Source of the DNA: Streptomyces sp. TRM70350
GTDB taxonomy: Bacteria > Actinomycetota > Actinomycetes > Streptomycetales > Streptomycetaceae
Direction: 5' to 3'
DNA: 64,000 nt
Assembly: GCF_019219825.1 (NCBI RefSeq)
Contig: NZ_JAHUXH010000010.1
Span: forward strand, 159,208 to 223,207
Of this stretch, positions 18,185 through 26,177 are shown piece after piece. The notes beneath the pieces are model-generated. The model made no database searches, was not told the origin of the DNA, and saw only the letters and a list, made by a program, of their open reading frames with translations. A program made the translations under genes and the position numbers. The stretch's first letter is position 1. Every line of letters starts with the position of its first letter.

Positions 18185-19518
18185 CGGACCTCCTCCGCGA
18201 GTTGTACCGCGGGGGTCACGACCGGCTCGGTGATCCGGATCCGGTCGGCGCGGTGGTGCTCCACCTCCAGCACGGTGAGCTGCCAGCCCTCCAGGTCGAG
18301 CACGTCCCCCTTGGCGGGGATGCGGGCCAGGCCGGTGGCGATCAGTCCGGCCACGGTCTCGTACGGGCCCTCCGGCGCGACGAGTCCTATCTCCGTGAGC
18401 TGGTCGATGCGGACACTGCCGTCCGCCTCCCACACCGCGCGCCCGTCCCTCGTCGCCGGGGCGGGCACCAGGTCGGGCACCTCGACGGGGTCGTGTTCGT
18501 CGCGGACCTCGCCGACGACCTCCTCGACGATGTCCTCCACCGTGGCGACGCCCGCCGTGCCGCCGTACTCGTCGATGACCACGGCCATGGTGCGACTGGC
18601 GCGCAGCCGCTCCAGCAGCCGGTCGGCGGTCAGACTGTCCGGCACCAGCAGGGGCTCGGTGGCCAGATCCATGACCGGCGTCACGGCCCGTTTCTCCGGC
18701 TCCAGGGCGAGGACGTCGCGAATGTGGACGGTGCCGACGACCTCGTCCAGGCTGTCGCGGTAGACCGGGAAGCGGGACAGTCCGGTCGCGTGCGTCAGGT
18801 TCGCGGCATCGGCGGCCGTGGCGTGCACTTCGAGGGCCTTGACGTCGACCCGCGGGGTCATCACGTTCTCGGCGGTGAGCTCGCTCAGGTGCAGGGTGCG
18901 GACGAACAGTTCGGCGGAGTCCGCCTCCAGCGCGCCCTCGGCCGCCGAGTGCCGGGCGAGCGCACCCAGTTCCTCGGCGGTGCGGGCGGAGGCCAGCTCC
19001 TCGGCGGGCTCCAGGCCCAAGCGGCGCACAAAACGGTTCGCGGTGCTGTTCAGGTGGTGGATGAACGGGCCGAAGGCGGCCGTGAAGCCGCGCTGCGGGC
19101 CCGCCACCACCTTCGCGACCGCCAGCGGCCGGGAGATCGCCCAGTTCTTGGGCACCAGCTCACCCACGACCATCAGCACGACGGTGGAGACCGCCACGCC
19201 CAGCACCGTCGCCACCGGTGAGGCGGCGCCGCCCAGGCCGAGCGCCTTCAGCGGGCCCCGCAGGAGGGCGGCCAGCGACGGCTCGGCCAGCATGCCGATC
19301 ACCAGCGAGGTGACGGTGATGCCGAGCTGAGCACCGGAGAGCTGCAGAGTCAGCCGCCGTACGGCTTTGAGCGCGCCCTCGGCGCCGCGCTCACCGGCCC
19401 GGGCGGCACGTTCCAGCTCACCGCGCTCCACGGTGGTCAGGGAGAACTCGGCCGCGACGAACACCGCGCAGGCCAAGGTGAGGAGGAGGGCCAGCAGGAG
19501 CAGCAGGACCTCGGTCAC
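18181..19518 (-). CDS. CNNM/hemolysin-type transporter with CorC domain, long form, second copy
   Basis: This 445-residue protein has a DUF21 domain (FVAAEFSLTTVERGELERAA, GAQLGITVTSLVIGML, VVGELVPKNWAISRPLAVAK), CBS motifs (NVMTPRVDVKALEVHATAAD; MAVVIDEYGGTAGVATVEDI) and a C-terminal CorC_HlyC domain (VRIDQLTEIGLVAPEGPYET ... GDVLDLEGWQLTVLEVEHH). It leads the second coupled pair. The spacer upstream carries two strong inverted repeats, candidates for regulation of this unit. Confidence 0.9.
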   Translation of the reverse strand: MTEVLLLLLALLLTLACAVFVAAEFSLTTVERGELERAARAGERGAEGALKAVRRLTLQLSGAQLGITVTSLVIGMLAEPSLAALLRGPLKALGLGGAASPVATVLGVAVSTVVLMVVGELVPKNWAISRPLAVAKVVAGPQRGFTAAFGPFIHHLNSTANRFVRRLGLEPAEELASARTAEELGALARHSAAEGALEADSAELFVRTLHLSELTAENVMTPRVDVKALEVHATAADAANLTHATGLSRFPVYRDSLDEVVGTVHIRDVLALEPEKRAVTPVMDLATEPLLVPDSLTADRLLERLRASRTMAVVIDEYGGTAGVATVEDIVEEVVGEVRDEHDPVEVPDLVPAPATRDGRAVWEADGSVRIDQLTEIGLVAPEGPYETVAGLIATGLARIPAKGDVLDLEGWQLTVLEVEHHRADRIRITEPVVTPAVQLAEEVR

Positions 19519-19630
19519 CGCGCCACCCCCGCTCCCTCAGTCACATGAGTCAGGCGGGGAATGGCACGGCTGGTACTGGGAGGCTCACCCATCGGGGGAC
19601 CGTCGCTCCTTACTCAAGAGGCGTACAAAG

Positions 19631-19670
19631 CAGTGGGTGGAAGCAGGATGACCTGCTTCTACACCCACTG
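19631..19670. promoter_or_regulatory. Strong bulged hairpin upstream of CNNM pair
   Basis: CAGTGGGTG (19631-19639) pairs with CACCCACTG (19662-19670), and inside it GAAGCAGG (19640-19647) pairs with CCTGCTTC (19652-19659), leaving a four-base loop and a two-base bulge. It could be a leader structure of the CNNM transcript, which would be about 110 bases downstream, or a terminator. It is too small for an M-box magnesium riboswitch. Confidence 0.5.
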
Positions 19671-19811
19671 TAAAGGATCCGCAAAACCCATTCTGTGAGG
19701 CCGGGGCTCACAGGGTCACGGCAGGCGCCCAGTTCGGCGCAGGCATCCGTTTTCGGCCTTTCCCGACGCGCCTGCGCGGACCGCGCCCTTCCCTGCCTTC
19801 ATCAGCTTATG

Positions 19812-19831
19812 CTTCTACTCGCTTGTAGAAG
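19812..19831. promoter_or_regulatory. 20-bp inverted repeat, possible operator
   Basis: CTTCTAC and GTAGAAG flank six bases (TCGCTT). A related half site, CTTCTACA with TGTAAAG, occurs at about 19655-19674 inside the bulged hairpin. A repeated partly palindromic element in a divergent spacer suggests a repressor site controlling one or both flanking genes. Confidence 0.4.
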
Positions 19832-19911
19832 GATCGCGGCAGGCCCGGGCCCCGGTGCGCGGCGCCGCACCTGAACGAAACGCACGCACGTATCAAGGAG
19901 CCGAAGCCACG

Positions 19912-20898
19912 ATGGTGTTCAAGCGACTGCTCGGATCGCTCGGCGTGGGCGGGCCCACGGTCGACACGGTCCTCGACCCGGGAGCCGCCCGCCCCGGCGG
20001 CACGCTGACCGGACAGGTCCATCTGATGGGCGCAGACGCCGACTTCGACATCGAGCACATCACCCTGGAGCTGGTCGCGCGGGTCGAGGCCGAGCACGAC
20101 GGCGGGGAGAGCGAGGGTGTCGTCGCCTTCGAGCGGTTCACCGTCGGCGGCGGCTTCCGGCTCGGCGCGGGACAGCGGCACAGCGTCCCGTTCACCGTGG
20201 CGCTGCCCTGGGAGACGCCGGTCACCGAGTTGTACGGGCAGCACCTGGGCGTCGTCCTCGGTGTGCGCACCGAGCTGGCGGTGGCGGGCGCGAAGGACAA
20301 GGGCGACCTGGACCAGCTGAACATCGCCCCGCTGCCCGTGCAGGAGGCGATCCTCGAAGCGCTCGGACAGCTCGGCTTCGGCTTCAGGTCCGCGGACCTG
20401 GAGTACGGGCGCGTCGGCGGCACCGGCCAGCAGCTGCCCTTCTACCAGGAGATCGAGCTGACCCCGGCGCCGCAGTACGCGGGGCAGGTCAACGAGATCG
20501 AGGTGACCTTCCTCGCCAACCCGGGCGGCATGGAGGTGGTCCTGGAGGCCGACAAGCGCGGCGGCCTCCTCTCCTCCGGCCGCGACGCACTGACCCGCTT
20601 CACCGTCGCCCACGACGGAGTCGAGCACCAGGACTGGAACGGCATCGTCGACGGCTGGATCCGGCAGCTGGTCGAGCATCGCGCCGCCTACGGCCACCAC
20701 GGCGACCCGTATGCGTACGGTCACGGCCACGGCGATCACCACCCTCATGACGGCCACCGCTCCGGCCCCGGCATGGGCACGGCCGTCGCCGCGGGCGCTG
20801 CCGGGCTCGCGGTCGGGGTCGTCGGCGGCATGGTCGCGGCCGAAGTCGTCGACGAGGTCGGCGACTTCTTCGAGGGCGAGGAGGAAGAGGAAGGCTGA
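19912..20898 (+). CDS. SpoM/Spo0M-like sporulation-control protein
   Basis: This 328-residue protein begins MVFKRLLGSLGVGGPTVDTV and has the arrestin-like beta sandwich of the SpoM family (GGTLTGQVHLMGADADFDIE, LPWETPVTELYG, IEVTFLANPGGMEVVLEADK). A histidine-rich linker near residues 260-280 (GHHGDPYAYGHGHGDHHPHD) is followed by a glycine/alanine-rich hydrophobic segment (GTAVAAGAAGLAVGVVGGMV) and an acidic end. AAGGAG at 19895-19900 supports the ATG. Spo0M affects sporulation and cell shape in Bacillus; the role here is inferred. The His-rich stretch could bind metal. Confidence 0.88.
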   Translation: MVFKRLLGSLGVGGPTVDTVLDPGAARPGGTLTGQVHLMGADADFDIEHITLELVARVEAEHDGGESEGVVAFERFTVGGGFRLGAGQRHSVPFTVALPWETPVTELYGQHLGVVLGVRTELAVAGAKDKGDLDQLNIAPLPVQEAILEALGQLGFGFRSADLEYGRVGGTGQQLPFYQEIELTPAPQYAGQVNEIEVTFLANPGGMEVVLEADKRGGLLSSGRDALTRFTVAHDGVEHQDWNGIVDGWIRQLVEHRAAYGHHGDPYAYGHGHGDHHPHDGHRSGPGMGTAVAAGAAGLAVGVVGGMVAAEVVDEVGDFFEGEEEEEG

Positions 20899-21630
20899 CC
20901 TGGCATCGGCAGCGGGGCGGAGAGTCCGGACTCCCCGCCCCGCTGATCGCCACCAACGAGGTACGGCGACGACCTCGACAAGCTCACCGCCGACTTCGAC
21001 TTCGGCAAGGTCAGCGTGCTGCAGGAGATCGCCAAGGCCCACTGCCACCGCACGAGTCGGCCTCTCAGCGGCACCCATCCCCGCTCAGAGGGGTGTCGCG
21101 GCGTGCAGGATGAAGAACATGGTCACCGCGGAGTTCGCCGACGACATCGCGGACACGGCCGTGCCCGCCGCCGCACCCCACGCCGCCAAGCCCACCGACG
21201 TGAACACCGACGGCCAGCTACGCATCAACGGAGCCGGACCCAGCAACGCCGCCACCCGACGCGGCACCGGCCCCGGCGCCGCCAGACCCGCGAACGTCAC
21301 CACCGCAGTCCCCCGGGACACTGCACACGCCACCGTCCGGCGGCTGTCCACCCTCCAGCCTCGGCGCCCACCTCGTCTTCGGCCTGCTGGCCGGCCTCAC
21401 CTTCTCGCTCGTCGCCCGGACGGCGGGCGGGCACACCGGCCGGACCACCGCATGACGCCGCTACCACCAGCGTCGACACCTGATCCCGGCTCGCCGCTCC
21501 GGGGTGCCGAACCTCTCCTGGGTGCCCCGGACGACTACTGTCTGGCCGACGGCGCGGGCGCGCCGACCAGCCCGGCGTGGGGCGCCTCACCCCCGCCATG
21601 GCCCCGGGACGACGCGAGGAACCACATCAC
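20899..21630. other. Gene-poor gap with a coding relic
   Basis: These 732 bases contain no intact gene. Near 20960-21060 a plus-strand fragment reads YGDDLDKLTADFDFGKVSVL then QEIAKAHCHRT and looks like the interior of a lost protein; I do not recognise it. A minus-strand frame lies at 21085-21351 and is listed separately. The last 150 bases should contain the promoter of the Crp-like gene. Confidence 0.4.
21085..21351 (-). pseudogene. Possible fragment of a small membrane protein
   Basis: An 88-codon frame has hydrophobic runs (FTSVGLAAWGAAAGTAVSAM and the C-terminal AVTMFFILHAATPL). The pattern of a late GP-L helix followed by a final LH-containing helix vaguely resembles DUF6069-type proteins. 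The first 30 residues do not look natural and there is no ribosome-binding site. This is a weak call; it may be chance open frame. Confidence 0.22.
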
Positions 21631-22332
21631 ATGAACCACACCGGTGACGAGGCCGAGAAGACCTGGTGCATCTCCGAGGTCGACATCTTCCGCGATCTGA
21701 GCGACGCGGAGATGGACGCCATCGCCGTCGCGGCCCCGATGAAGACCTACGGCGCCGGCGAACTGCTCTACTCGCCCTCCCAGCCCTCCGAGGTGCTGTT
21801 CATCCTCAAGAAGGGCCGGGTGCGGATCTTCCGGGTCTCCGCCGACGGCCGCGCCCTGACCTGCGCGATCATCAGCCCGGGCACCATCTTCGGCGAGATG
21901 GTGCTGCTCGGGCAGCGGATGTACGACAACTTCGCCGAGGCCCTCGACGACGTCACCGTCTGTGTGATGCGCCGCGCCGACGTCCACCGCTTCCTGCTGT
22001 CCGACGCGCGAATCTCCGCCCGGATCACCGAGATCCTCGGCCGCCGCGTGACCGACCTCGAACAGCGCCTGTCCGACAGTGTCTTCAAGTCCGTCCCGCA
22101 GCGCATCGCCACCACCCTGCTGACTCTCGCGGCCGAGACCCGCCCCAGGGTGCTCGGGGCCCGAAGTCCGCAGATCGCGCTCACCCACCAGCAGATCGCC
22201 GCACTGGCCGGAACCTCCCGCGAGACCACCACCAAGGTGCTGCGCGACTTCGCCGACCAGCACCTGATCCGCCTGGCCCGGGGCCGCATCACCGTCCTCG
22301 ACGCCGAACGGCTCGCCGACCACGCGGGCTGA
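21631..22332 (+). CDS. Crp/Fnr family transcriptional regulator
   Basis: This 233-residue regulator has a cyclic-nucleotide-binding beta barrel (residues about 20-135: GELLYSPSQPSEVLFILKKG, ISPGTIFGEMVLLG) and a C-terminal winged helix (residues about 160-225: ALTHQQIAALAGTSRETTTK then VLRDFADQHLIRL). The PGTIFGEM loop is the usual phosphate-binding site. Only one cysteine lies near the N-terminus, so an Fnr-type iron-sulfur cluster is unlikely. GAGGA lies about 10 bases before ATG 21631. It sits just upstream of the thioredoxin-CcdA pair in the same direction and may regulate it. Confidence 0.9.
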   Translation: MNHTGDEAEKTWCISEVDIFRDLSDAEMDAIAVAAPMKTYGAGELLYSPSQPSEVLFILKKGRVRIFRVSADGRALTCAIISPGTIFGEMVLLGQRMYDNFAEALDDVTVCVMRRADVHRFLLSDARISARITEILGRRVTDLEQRLSDSVFKSVPQRIATTLLTLAAETRPRVLGARSPQIALTHQQIAALAGTSRETTTKVLRDFADQHLIRLARGRITVLDAERLADHAG

Positions 22333-22428
22333 CGTCACCGAACCGTAAGCACCCGCCCCCGTCCACACCGCCTGCCGCCCGCCTACAGTTCAGCCGACCC
22401 CGACCCGACCCGTAGGAGCCGTCTCGTC

Positions 22429-22989
22429 ATGCGTGCCCGCCTGATCCTCCCCGGCCTGCTGGCCGCCGCCGCGCTCACCCTCGTCGGCTGCGGTACGGAG
22501 GAGACCGCATCCCCCAGCGACGCCACGGCGAGGACCGGTTCGCCGTCCGGGTCGGCGCAGGCAGGGCCCGGCACCGCGGCGGTCCCTCAGGCGCTGCGGT
22601 TCACCGGCACGACCGTGGACGGCAAGCCGTTCGACGCGGCCACGCTGGCGGGCAGGCCCACCGTGCTGTGGTTCTGGGCACCGTGGTGTCCCACCTGCAA
22701 GGCACAGGGGCCCGAAACCGCCAAGGTCGCCGAGCAGTTCGAGGGCCAGGCGCATGTGATCGGGGTGGCCGGACTCGACACGCCGCAGGCCATGAAGGAC
22801 TTCGTCGGCGACACCGGGGTCGGCACCTTCCCCAACCTGGCCGACGAGGCCGGGGACATCTGGAAGAAGTTCGAGATCACCCAGCAGAGCGTCTACGTGA
22901 TCCTCGACAAGGACGGCAGGACCGTCTTCACCGGCAGCCTCCCGGCCGGCAAGGGCCTCGCCGGCAAAGTCGGCCCGCTCGTCGGCTGA
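22429..22989 (+). CDS. Thioredoxin-fold lipoprotein (TlpA/ResA-like)
   Basis: This 186-residue extracytoplasmic disulfide reductase has a signal peptide ending in the lipobox LVGC (Cys about 23), a Ser/Thr-rich linker, and a thioredoxin domain whose active site is FWAPWCPTCKAQGPE, a CPTC motif. Near the C-terminus, SVYVILDKDGRTVFTG is the usual cis-proline region with V-Y in place of P. It probably reduces protein disulfides or apocytochrome thiols outside the membrane. It is 6 bases upstream of a ccdA gene, its likely electron donor. Confidence 0.9.
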   Translation: MRARLILPGLLAAAALTLVGCGTEETASPSDATARTGSPSGSAQAGPGTAAVPQALRFTGTTVDGKPFDAATLAGRPTVLWFWAPWCPTCKAQGPETAKVAEQFEGQAHVIGVAGLDTPQAMKDFVGDTGVGTFPNLADEAGDIWKKFEITQQSVYVILDKDGRTVFTGSLPAGKGLAGKVGPLVG

Positions 22990-22995
22990 ACCGCC

Positions 22996-23880
22996 ATGTC
23001 CGACCAGCCCCTGGCCCTCGCCCTGACCGCGGGCATGCTCGCCGCCGTCAACCCCTGCGGCTTCGCCCTCCTGCCCGCCTACCTCTCCCTGCTCGTCCTG
23101 GGCGACGACTCCCCCACCCGCACGGCTGCCATCCGCCGCGCGCTCGCCGCCACCGCGGCCATGACCGCCGGATTCGCCGCCGTCTTCGCGCTGTTCGGGC
23201 TCGCCGTCGCCCCCGCAGCGGGCCAGGTCCAACAACACCTGCCCTGGTTCACCATCGCCTTCGGCCTGCTGCTCGCCCTGGCCGGCATCTGGCTGCTGAC
23301 CGGACGTGACCTGCCCGTCCTGCTGCCCAAACTCCGCCGCGCCCCCACCGTCACCCGCTCCGCAGGATCGATGGCCCTGTTCGGCGCCGCCTACGCCATC
23401 GCCTCCCTCGGCTGCACCATCGCACCCTTCCTCGCCATCGTCGTCTCCGCCTTCCGCAGCGGATCCACCCTCGACGGCATCACCCTGTTCACCACCTACG
23501 CGGCCGGTATGGGCCTGATCGTCGGCGCCGCCGCCCTGTCCGTCGCCCTTACCCGGTCCGCTCGCGTCAGCGGTCTGCGCCGCCTCGGCTCGCTCGCCTC
23601 GCGCACCGGCGGCGCCCTGATCCTGATCGTCGGCGCCTACGTCTCCTACTACGGCTGGTACGAGATCCGCGTCCAGCACGACCCGGCCACCCAGGACCCG
23701 GTCATCGACGCCGCGGGGACGGTCCAACGCACCCTGGCCGACGCCCTGGACACCATCGGCCCCGGAGCCATCGCCACCCTCGTCGCCGCTCTGCTCGTCG
23801 GGGGCGCGGTCCTGCGCCGCCGACGTCCCGCCACCCCGGGTCGAGCACCCGCCGCCCCCGACAGCACGCCTGCCCCGTAG
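22996..23880 (+). CDS. ccdA: CcdA/DsbD-type transmembrane thiol transporter
   Basis: This 294-residue membrane protein carries reducing power from cytoplasmic thioredoxin across the membrane to the adjacent TlpA-like lipoprotein. Conserved paired cysteines are in GMLAAVNPCGFALLPAYLSL (helix 1) and ASLGCTIAPFLAIV (helix 4). Six core helices are predicted plus an extra C-terminal helix after a loop (VQHDPATQDPVIDAAGTVQR), a common actinobacterial extension. No cytochrome c synthetase genes are nearby, so the pair may serve general extracellular thiol reduction. Confidence 0.9.
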   Translation: MSDQPLALALTAGMLAAVNPCGFALLPAYLSLLVLGDDSPTRTAAIRRALAATAAMTAGFAAVFALFGLAVAPAAGQVQQHLPWFTIAFGLLLALAGIWLLTGRDLPVLLPKLRRAPTVTRSAGSMALFGAAYAIASLGCTIAPFLAIVVSAFRSGSTLDGITLFTTYAAGMGLIVGAAALSVALTRSARVSGLRRLGSLASRTGGALILIVGAYVSYYGWYEIRVQHDPATQDPVIDAAGTVQRTLADALDTIGPGAIATLVAALLVGGAVLRRRRPATPGRAPAAPDSTPAP

Positions 23881-23944
23881 GCGTCACAGCCTGTCGCGTT
23901 CGTGCTGCCTGTCACGGGTCGGCGCAGAGGTGTGCGATCGGCGT

Positions 23945-24250
23945 CTGGCGCCGGACGCTCGTAGTGCGCGAGGGGCCGCAGTCGGCCCTTGTAGTGGTGG
24001 TGCGGGAACTCCGCCTTGCAGGTGGCCATGTCGACGTTGACCGGGCAGTCCGTCTTGCAGCCCTTGCAGGCCAGGCACAGGTCGAGGGCGTCGTGCACCT
24101 CGCGGGAGCGCCAGTCCGGCGGTACCGGTGAGTCGTTGCGGACCATCTCGAACAGCAGCACCGGGGCATGACGGAGAGGCATCTGCACCGCCGTTCCCAC
24201 CAGGATCAGCAGCAGTCCGAACGTCTGGGCCTTGGCCGCGGCGTGCAGTC
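23945..24250 (-). pseudogene. Fusion relic carrying the 4Fe-4S motif of a flavin/Fe-S oxidase
   Basis: A minus-strand frame reads VLLFEMVRNDSPVPPDWRSR, then DALDLCLACKGCKTDCPVNV, then DMATCKAEFPHHHYKGRLRP. This is the same segment as in the oxidase at the left edge (ALDLCLSCKACSSDCPVGVD). It starts inside the domain and stops soon after, so it is a fragment. Upstream in the same frame (24164-24250) is an unrelated hydrophobic segment, AAAKAQTFGLLLILVGTAVQ, evidently from another gene. Two deletions must have joined these pieces. Confidence 0.7.
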
Positions 24251-24588
24251 GGCCCACCAGGGGATCGCCGCGGCGACCAGCGCGTGGACGGCCGGCAGGA
24301 ACAGCACAGCACCAACTCCTCCACGGCGTCCCGCTCCGCCGACAGGCGGTGTGCGGTCGGCTGCCGCCCAACCGCCCGTCCAGGGGGTCCACCGGTGGCA
24401 GACGCATGCGCGCCGGGCAAGGTCCGCTCGGCGGGCTTCGAGTGCGCCTTCACTTTGCCGACCCTCAGCAAGCTGGCGCACCTGAAGATGTCCGCCGATG
24501 GCTCGCTGCGGCCCGTATCCGCGCAGGTCCGCCGGGTAGTCCGGAATGGTGAGTCGCTCAGCGTCAGGAACCAGGGGGTACCGCACCC
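24251..24588. other. Non-coding or decayed stretch
   Basis: No intact gene is seen. The minus strand contains a short hydrophobic run (AVLFLPAVHALVAAAIPWWA) ending near 24230-24310 in a different frame from the Fe-S relic, consistent with a frameshifted continuation of the lost membrane gene. Around 24430-24540 the sequence is slightly AT-richer. The final bases precede the NfeD-like gene. Confidence 0.35.
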
Positions 24589-25305
24589 GTGCCCCGAATC
24601 CGCCCCACCGGTCTCGTCCGGAGGCTCGCCGCCCCCGCGATGAGCGCTGCCCGGACACCGAGCGTGCTCCTCACAAGGGTCGACGGCATCATCACCCCCG
24701 TCGCCGCCGACCACCTCAGGAGCGGACCGCGCCTCGCCGGGCGCGACGGCGAGGGCACGTCGGTGTCCGACCGGAAGGCCGTGCGCGCCGACGTGGTCGG
24801 CCTCGTGACGCCGTCGCGCGAAGCCCCGCTCACCGAGTTGGACGGCCGCCGCGTCGTGGTCGGTGCAGCCCCGGGCACGGGGGCCGGCGGCGTCATCGGG
24901 GCCGTCCTGCTCGTCCCCCGCTTCGTCGCGCTGAGCGTGCTGCCGTTCCACGTCGGCGGCCCGCTCCTGCTGATCCCGGCCGCGGCCCTGTCCGCCGCGG
25001 ATGTGCTCACGCCCGGGGTCGGCGTCTTCGCCGCGGGCGGGATGATCCTGCTCTTCCGCGGTGACCACCACCTCGGCGGTCGGCCACAAGGACTGCTGGG
25101 CGGCGAGGCCGTCGTACGCCGGGTGGACGGCGAGCGGGGACGGGTCCTGCTCGACGGCGCGTGGTCGGCCGCCCGCGGCCGCACGGCCCCCGTCACCGAA
25201 GAACAGCACGTCCGCCTCGTGGACCTCGACGGCCTCGGCCTGATCGTCGAGAGCGCCGAGGCCGCCCATGGCGGACCGCACAGGGCACCGGAGGACGGAT
25301 CATGA
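24589..25305 (+). CDS. NfeD family protein with internally deleted ClpP-type protease domain
   Basis: Long NfeD proteins have a signal peptide, a ClpP-like serine protease, four helices and a C-terminal OB fold. Here the start of the protease (LLTRVDGIITPVAADHL) is joined almost directly to its end (VVGLVTPSREAPLTELDGRR); the region that carries the catalytic Ser and Lys is missing. The membrane part (PRFVALSVLPFHVGGPLLLI and later helices) and the OB fold (LLGGEAVVRRVDGERGRVLL; VTEEQHVRLVDLDGLGLIVE) remain. The signal peptide also seems shortened, so the start is uncertain (GTG 24589 or ATG 24640). Its TGA overlaps the ATG of the slipin gene. Confidence 0.75.
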   Translation: MPRIRPTGLVRRLAAPAMSAARTPSVLLTRVDGIITPVAADHLRSGPRLAGRDGEGTSVSDRKAVRADVVGLVTPSREAPLTELDGRRVVVGAAPGTGAGGVIGAVLLVPRFVALSVLPFHVGGPLLLIPAAALSAADVLTPGVGVFAAGGMILLFRGDHHLGGRPQGLLGGEAVVRRVDGERGRVLLDGAWSAARGRTAPVTEEQHVRLVDLDGLGLIVESAEAAHGGPHRAPEDGS

Positions 25306-26117
25306 ACTCAGGACTCCTCGGCATCGTCATCGGCGCAGCCGTCCTGCTCCTGTTGCTGATGGCCGCAGTGAAGATCGTGCCCGAGTACGAACGCGGAGTG
25401 ATCTTCCGGCTCGGCAGGATCATCGGCGCCAAGGGACCGGGGCTGTTCGTCATCATCCCCGTCGTCGACCGCATGGTCCGCGTGTCCCTGCGGACCGTCA
25501 CGATGGACATCCCGCCGCAGGACGTCATCACCAAGGACAACGTCACCGTACGGGTGAACGCGGTGACCTATTTCAACGTCGTCGACCCCAACCGTTCCGT
25601 CGTGGCCATCGAGGACCACATCAAAGGCACCTCCCAGATCGCCCAGACGACACTGCGCAGCATCCTCGGACAGGTCGACCTCGACGAACTGCTGATCAAC
25701 CGCGACGAGATCAACCAGCGGCTGCAGCGCATCATCGACGAGGTCACCAACCCCTGGGGCGTCAAGGTCACCCTCGTCGAGGTCAAGGACGTCGAACTGC
25801 CCGAGCCGATGCGGCGCGCCATGGCCCGCCAGGCCGAGGCCGAGCGTGACCGGCGTGCCAAGGTCATCCACGCCAAGGGCGAGTACGAGGCCGCCGAGAC
25901 GCTGGCGGACGCCGCGGACCGTCTGGAAGGCCACCCCGCCGCTCTCCACCTGCGGATCCTGTCCACCATGGCGGAGATCTCCGCCGAGCGGAACTCCACC
26001 CTCATCTTCCCGTTGCCGATGGAGATCCTCCGTCTCATCGACATGTTCCGCCAGCCCCAGACCCCCGTCGGCGCCGAGAAGTCGGGCGCGGAGAGGCTCA
26101 CCATGGACAAGTCGTGA
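25302..26117 (+). CDS. Slipin (SPFH/stomatin family membrane scaffold)
   Basis: This 271-residue protein has an N-terminal membrane hairpin (GIVIGAAVLLLLLMAAVKIV) followed by the SPFH domain (VPEYERGVIFRLGRIIGAKG, VTMDIPPQDVITKDNVTVRV) and a charged helix (ARQAEAERDRRAKVIHAKGE). Slipins organise membrane microdomains and are normally paired with NfeD, which is the case here through an ATGA overlap at 25302-25305. GGAGGA lies upstream. The partner NfeD lacks its protease, so the pair may act only structurally. Confidence 0.93.
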   Translation: MNSGLLGIVIGAAVLLLLLMAAVKIVPEYERGVIFRLGRIIGAKGPGLFVIIPVVDRMVRVSLRTVTMDIPPQDVITKDNVTVRVNAVTYFNVVDPNRSVVAIEDHIKGTSQIAQTTLRSILGQVDLDELLINRDEINQRLQRIIDEVTNPWGVKVTLVEVKDVELPEPMRRAMARQAEAERDRRAKVIHAKGEYEAAETLADAADRLEGHPAALHLRILSTMAEISAERNSTLIFPLPMEILRLIDMFRQPQTPVGAEKSGAERLTMDKS

Positions 26118-26177
26118 CGCACTCGAACCCCGTTGGCTCGTTCCGGCCCGCTCCCGCAAGGCTTCGAGGAGGTTGGC

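Larger units (their letters stand above)
19519..19911. other. Divergent regulatory spacer between CNNM pair and spoM-like gene
   Basis: No gene is visible in these 393 bases. The sequence is locally AT-richer than its surroundings around 19600-19700 and 19790-19835 and contains two hairpin elements, annotated separately. It must hold the promoters of both the minus-strand CNNM pair and the plus-strand SpoM gene. Confidence 0.5.

Noticed and set aside
19519..19911. M-box magnesium riboswitch before the CNNM operon
   Set aside because: The structure is a simple bulged hairpin of about 40 bases, far too small, and conserved M-box segments were not seen.
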